Source: an uncultured Pseudomonadota bacterium
Lineage (GTDB): Bacteria > Pseudomonadota > Alphaproteobacteria > Rs-D84
Assembly (NCBI GenBank): GCA_902801125.1
Contig: CADCGT010000002.1
Span: 289,157-353,156, forward strand
DNA length: 64,000 bases
Direction of reading: 5' to 3'
Shown: one piece after another, positions 63,212-64,000 of the stretch
How the letters are laid out: every line of letters begins with the position of its first letter
Numbering within the stretch: the stretch's first letter is position 1
The notes under the pieces: model-generated
Seen by the model: only the letters and a program-made list of their open reading frames with translations
What the model was told of the DNA's origin: nothing
Databases searched by the model: none
Made by a program: the position numbers and the translations under genes

Positions 63212-64000
63212 CTACATCCGCATTGGCATTAAAATAAATAATGCATCGGTGTCTTTGTTGGTTGATTTGATAATCGTCGGCGAAAGTGGGTCTTGCATTT
63301 CCATCTGGAATTTTTCACCTTCGACCTGGCCTGCGACATCAAGCAAGAATTTAACATTAAATGTCACACTGAATGATGCGTCGCCATTATATTCGATATC
63401 TAATTCTTGGGTTGCGGTTCCGGCATCTGGGCTGGACGCGTTCACAACCAATTTGTTCATAGAAAATGTCAACTGAACAGATTTTGTTTTATCGATACTG
63501 GCCACCGAAACTAAATCAACCGCGTTCAAGAATTGTTTGCGGTCCATAATGGCAATCTTGTCATTACCCTTGGGGATAACGACGCGATAGTTCGGATATT
63601 GGGCATCGACCAATTTACTGGTCAAAATTGCCGCCCCAATCGTAAAGCGTGCCTTGGTATCCGACAATTCGACATTGACATCATCAACGGTCGCGTCTTC
63701 CAGTAATTTAGACAATTCGCCAATCACACGACGCGGCAAAATCACAGACGGCATTTCCGCCGACCCCGCCGGTGCCGCCATCGCACACAGGGCCATACGC
63801 TGGGCATCGGTCGCAACCGCGGTCAATTTGGCCGAACCATCATCATTTGAAATATGGAAATAAATTCCGCCCAAATGATAGCGCACATCGTCCGTCGGAA
63901 TTGCGAACTTTGTTTGATTGATAAGATGCGCCAAATCACCGGTTGTCATTTGAAACTTTGTGGTAAGATTGCTGCCCGCCATGGCCGGAAAATTTTCCGC
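63212..64000 (-). CDS. dnaN: DNA polymerase III sliding clamp, C-terminal two domains (runs off right edge)
   Basis: The open frame reaches the window edge; 263 codons are visible. The segment FQMTTGDLAHLINQTKFAIPTDDVRYHLGGIYFH opens clamp domain II, and the end LFILMPMRM is the beta-clamp C-terminus (E. coli ends with a similar PMRL). The full protein is about 370 aa, so domain I lies outside. An internal ATG at 63982 is not the true start because the upstream AENFPAM stretch is clamp-like. It tethers the replicative polymerase. Confidence 0.93.
   Translation of the reverse strand, partial: AENFPAMAGSNLTTKFQMTTGDLAHLINQTKFAIPTDDVRYHLGGIYFHISNDDGSAKLTAVATDAQRMALCAMAAPAGSAEMPSVILPRRVIGELSKLLEDATVDDVNVELSDTKARFTIGAAILTSKLVDAQYPNYRVVIPKGNDKIAIMDRKQFLNAVDLVSVASIDKTKSVQLTFSMNKLVVNASSPDAGTATQELDIEYNGDASFSVTFNVKFLLDVAGQVEGEKFQMEMQDPLSPTIIKSTNKDTDALFILMPMRM

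Overview
The window looks like chromosome of an uncultured, probably host-associated alphaproteobacterium. The evidence is a CcrM-type cell-cycle methyltransferase next to nrdR, an alphaproteobacterial str/S10/spc ribosomal cluster, an ftsE-ftsX-DUF218-plsC operon, a lone VirB2-like pilin, and many secreted or outer-membrane proteins. Base composition is moderate. Non-coding DNA is full of short dispersed repeats, hairpins and T-rich terminators. The exact order cannot be fixed from the sequence alone.

Layout. 1-3.5 kb: the 5' part of a soluble lytic transglycosylase gene behind nrdR, a divergent ccrM, and a small secreted protein with a cystine-knot-like tail. 3.7-6.6 kb: a 973-aa Cys-rich secreted protein. 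6.8-29.6 kb (all minus): rpsL-rpsG-fusA-tuf-S10-spc-secY-rpsM-rpsK, then a break of about 4.2 kb holding four unrelated genes, then rpoA and rplQ. Each side of the break has its own terminator or promoter, adk is absent, and a 250-bp hairpin-rich spacer separates rpoA from rplQ. 29.8-32.7 kb: three tandem paralogous outer-membrane barrels. 32.8-38.5 kb: a candidate small RNA, mltG, tRNA-Pro(CGG), a medium-chain acyl-CoA synthetase, fabF and acpP. 38.5-43.2 kb: a degenerate tyrosine recombinase, three small genes, lepA and rbfA. 43.2-48 kb: a VTT-domain membrane protein, a LamG-like secreted protein, and plsC/DUF218/ftsX/ftsE. 48-51.4 kb: a barrel protein and two secreted proteins with phage-tail-like repeats. 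51.5-55 kb: an accessory island with a DUF3800 protein, a Fic protein behind a 20-bp iteron array, a captured nuclease-gene fragment, and a zeta-toxin-like kinase overlapping a 47-aa gene. 55-64 kb: a thermonuclease-like protein with tolB, a ribbon-helix-helix gene plus a 308-aa partner, VirB2-like pilin, a lipoprotein, class II aldolase, efp, a secreted 460-aa protein, another secreted paralog, and dnaN running off the right edge.

Three systems stand out. First, four genes for secreted proteins share an upstream element with two palindromes of form AAACC-WW-GGTTT (W = A or T) whose centres lie exactly 107 bp apart in every copy. The proteins share a TSK-x-YVD...KQDKI start and usually an NCLLW-like end. 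Second, the 51-58 kb region holds a cluster of toxin-antitoxin-like units with visible operator arrays. Third, promoters follow recognisable local rules: a TTGTGN-TATAAT extended -10 recurs, and several genes have the ATG exactly 7 nt after the -10, which suggests leaderless mRNAs.

All functional statements rest on reading motifs and comparing with remembered families. No database search was possible.
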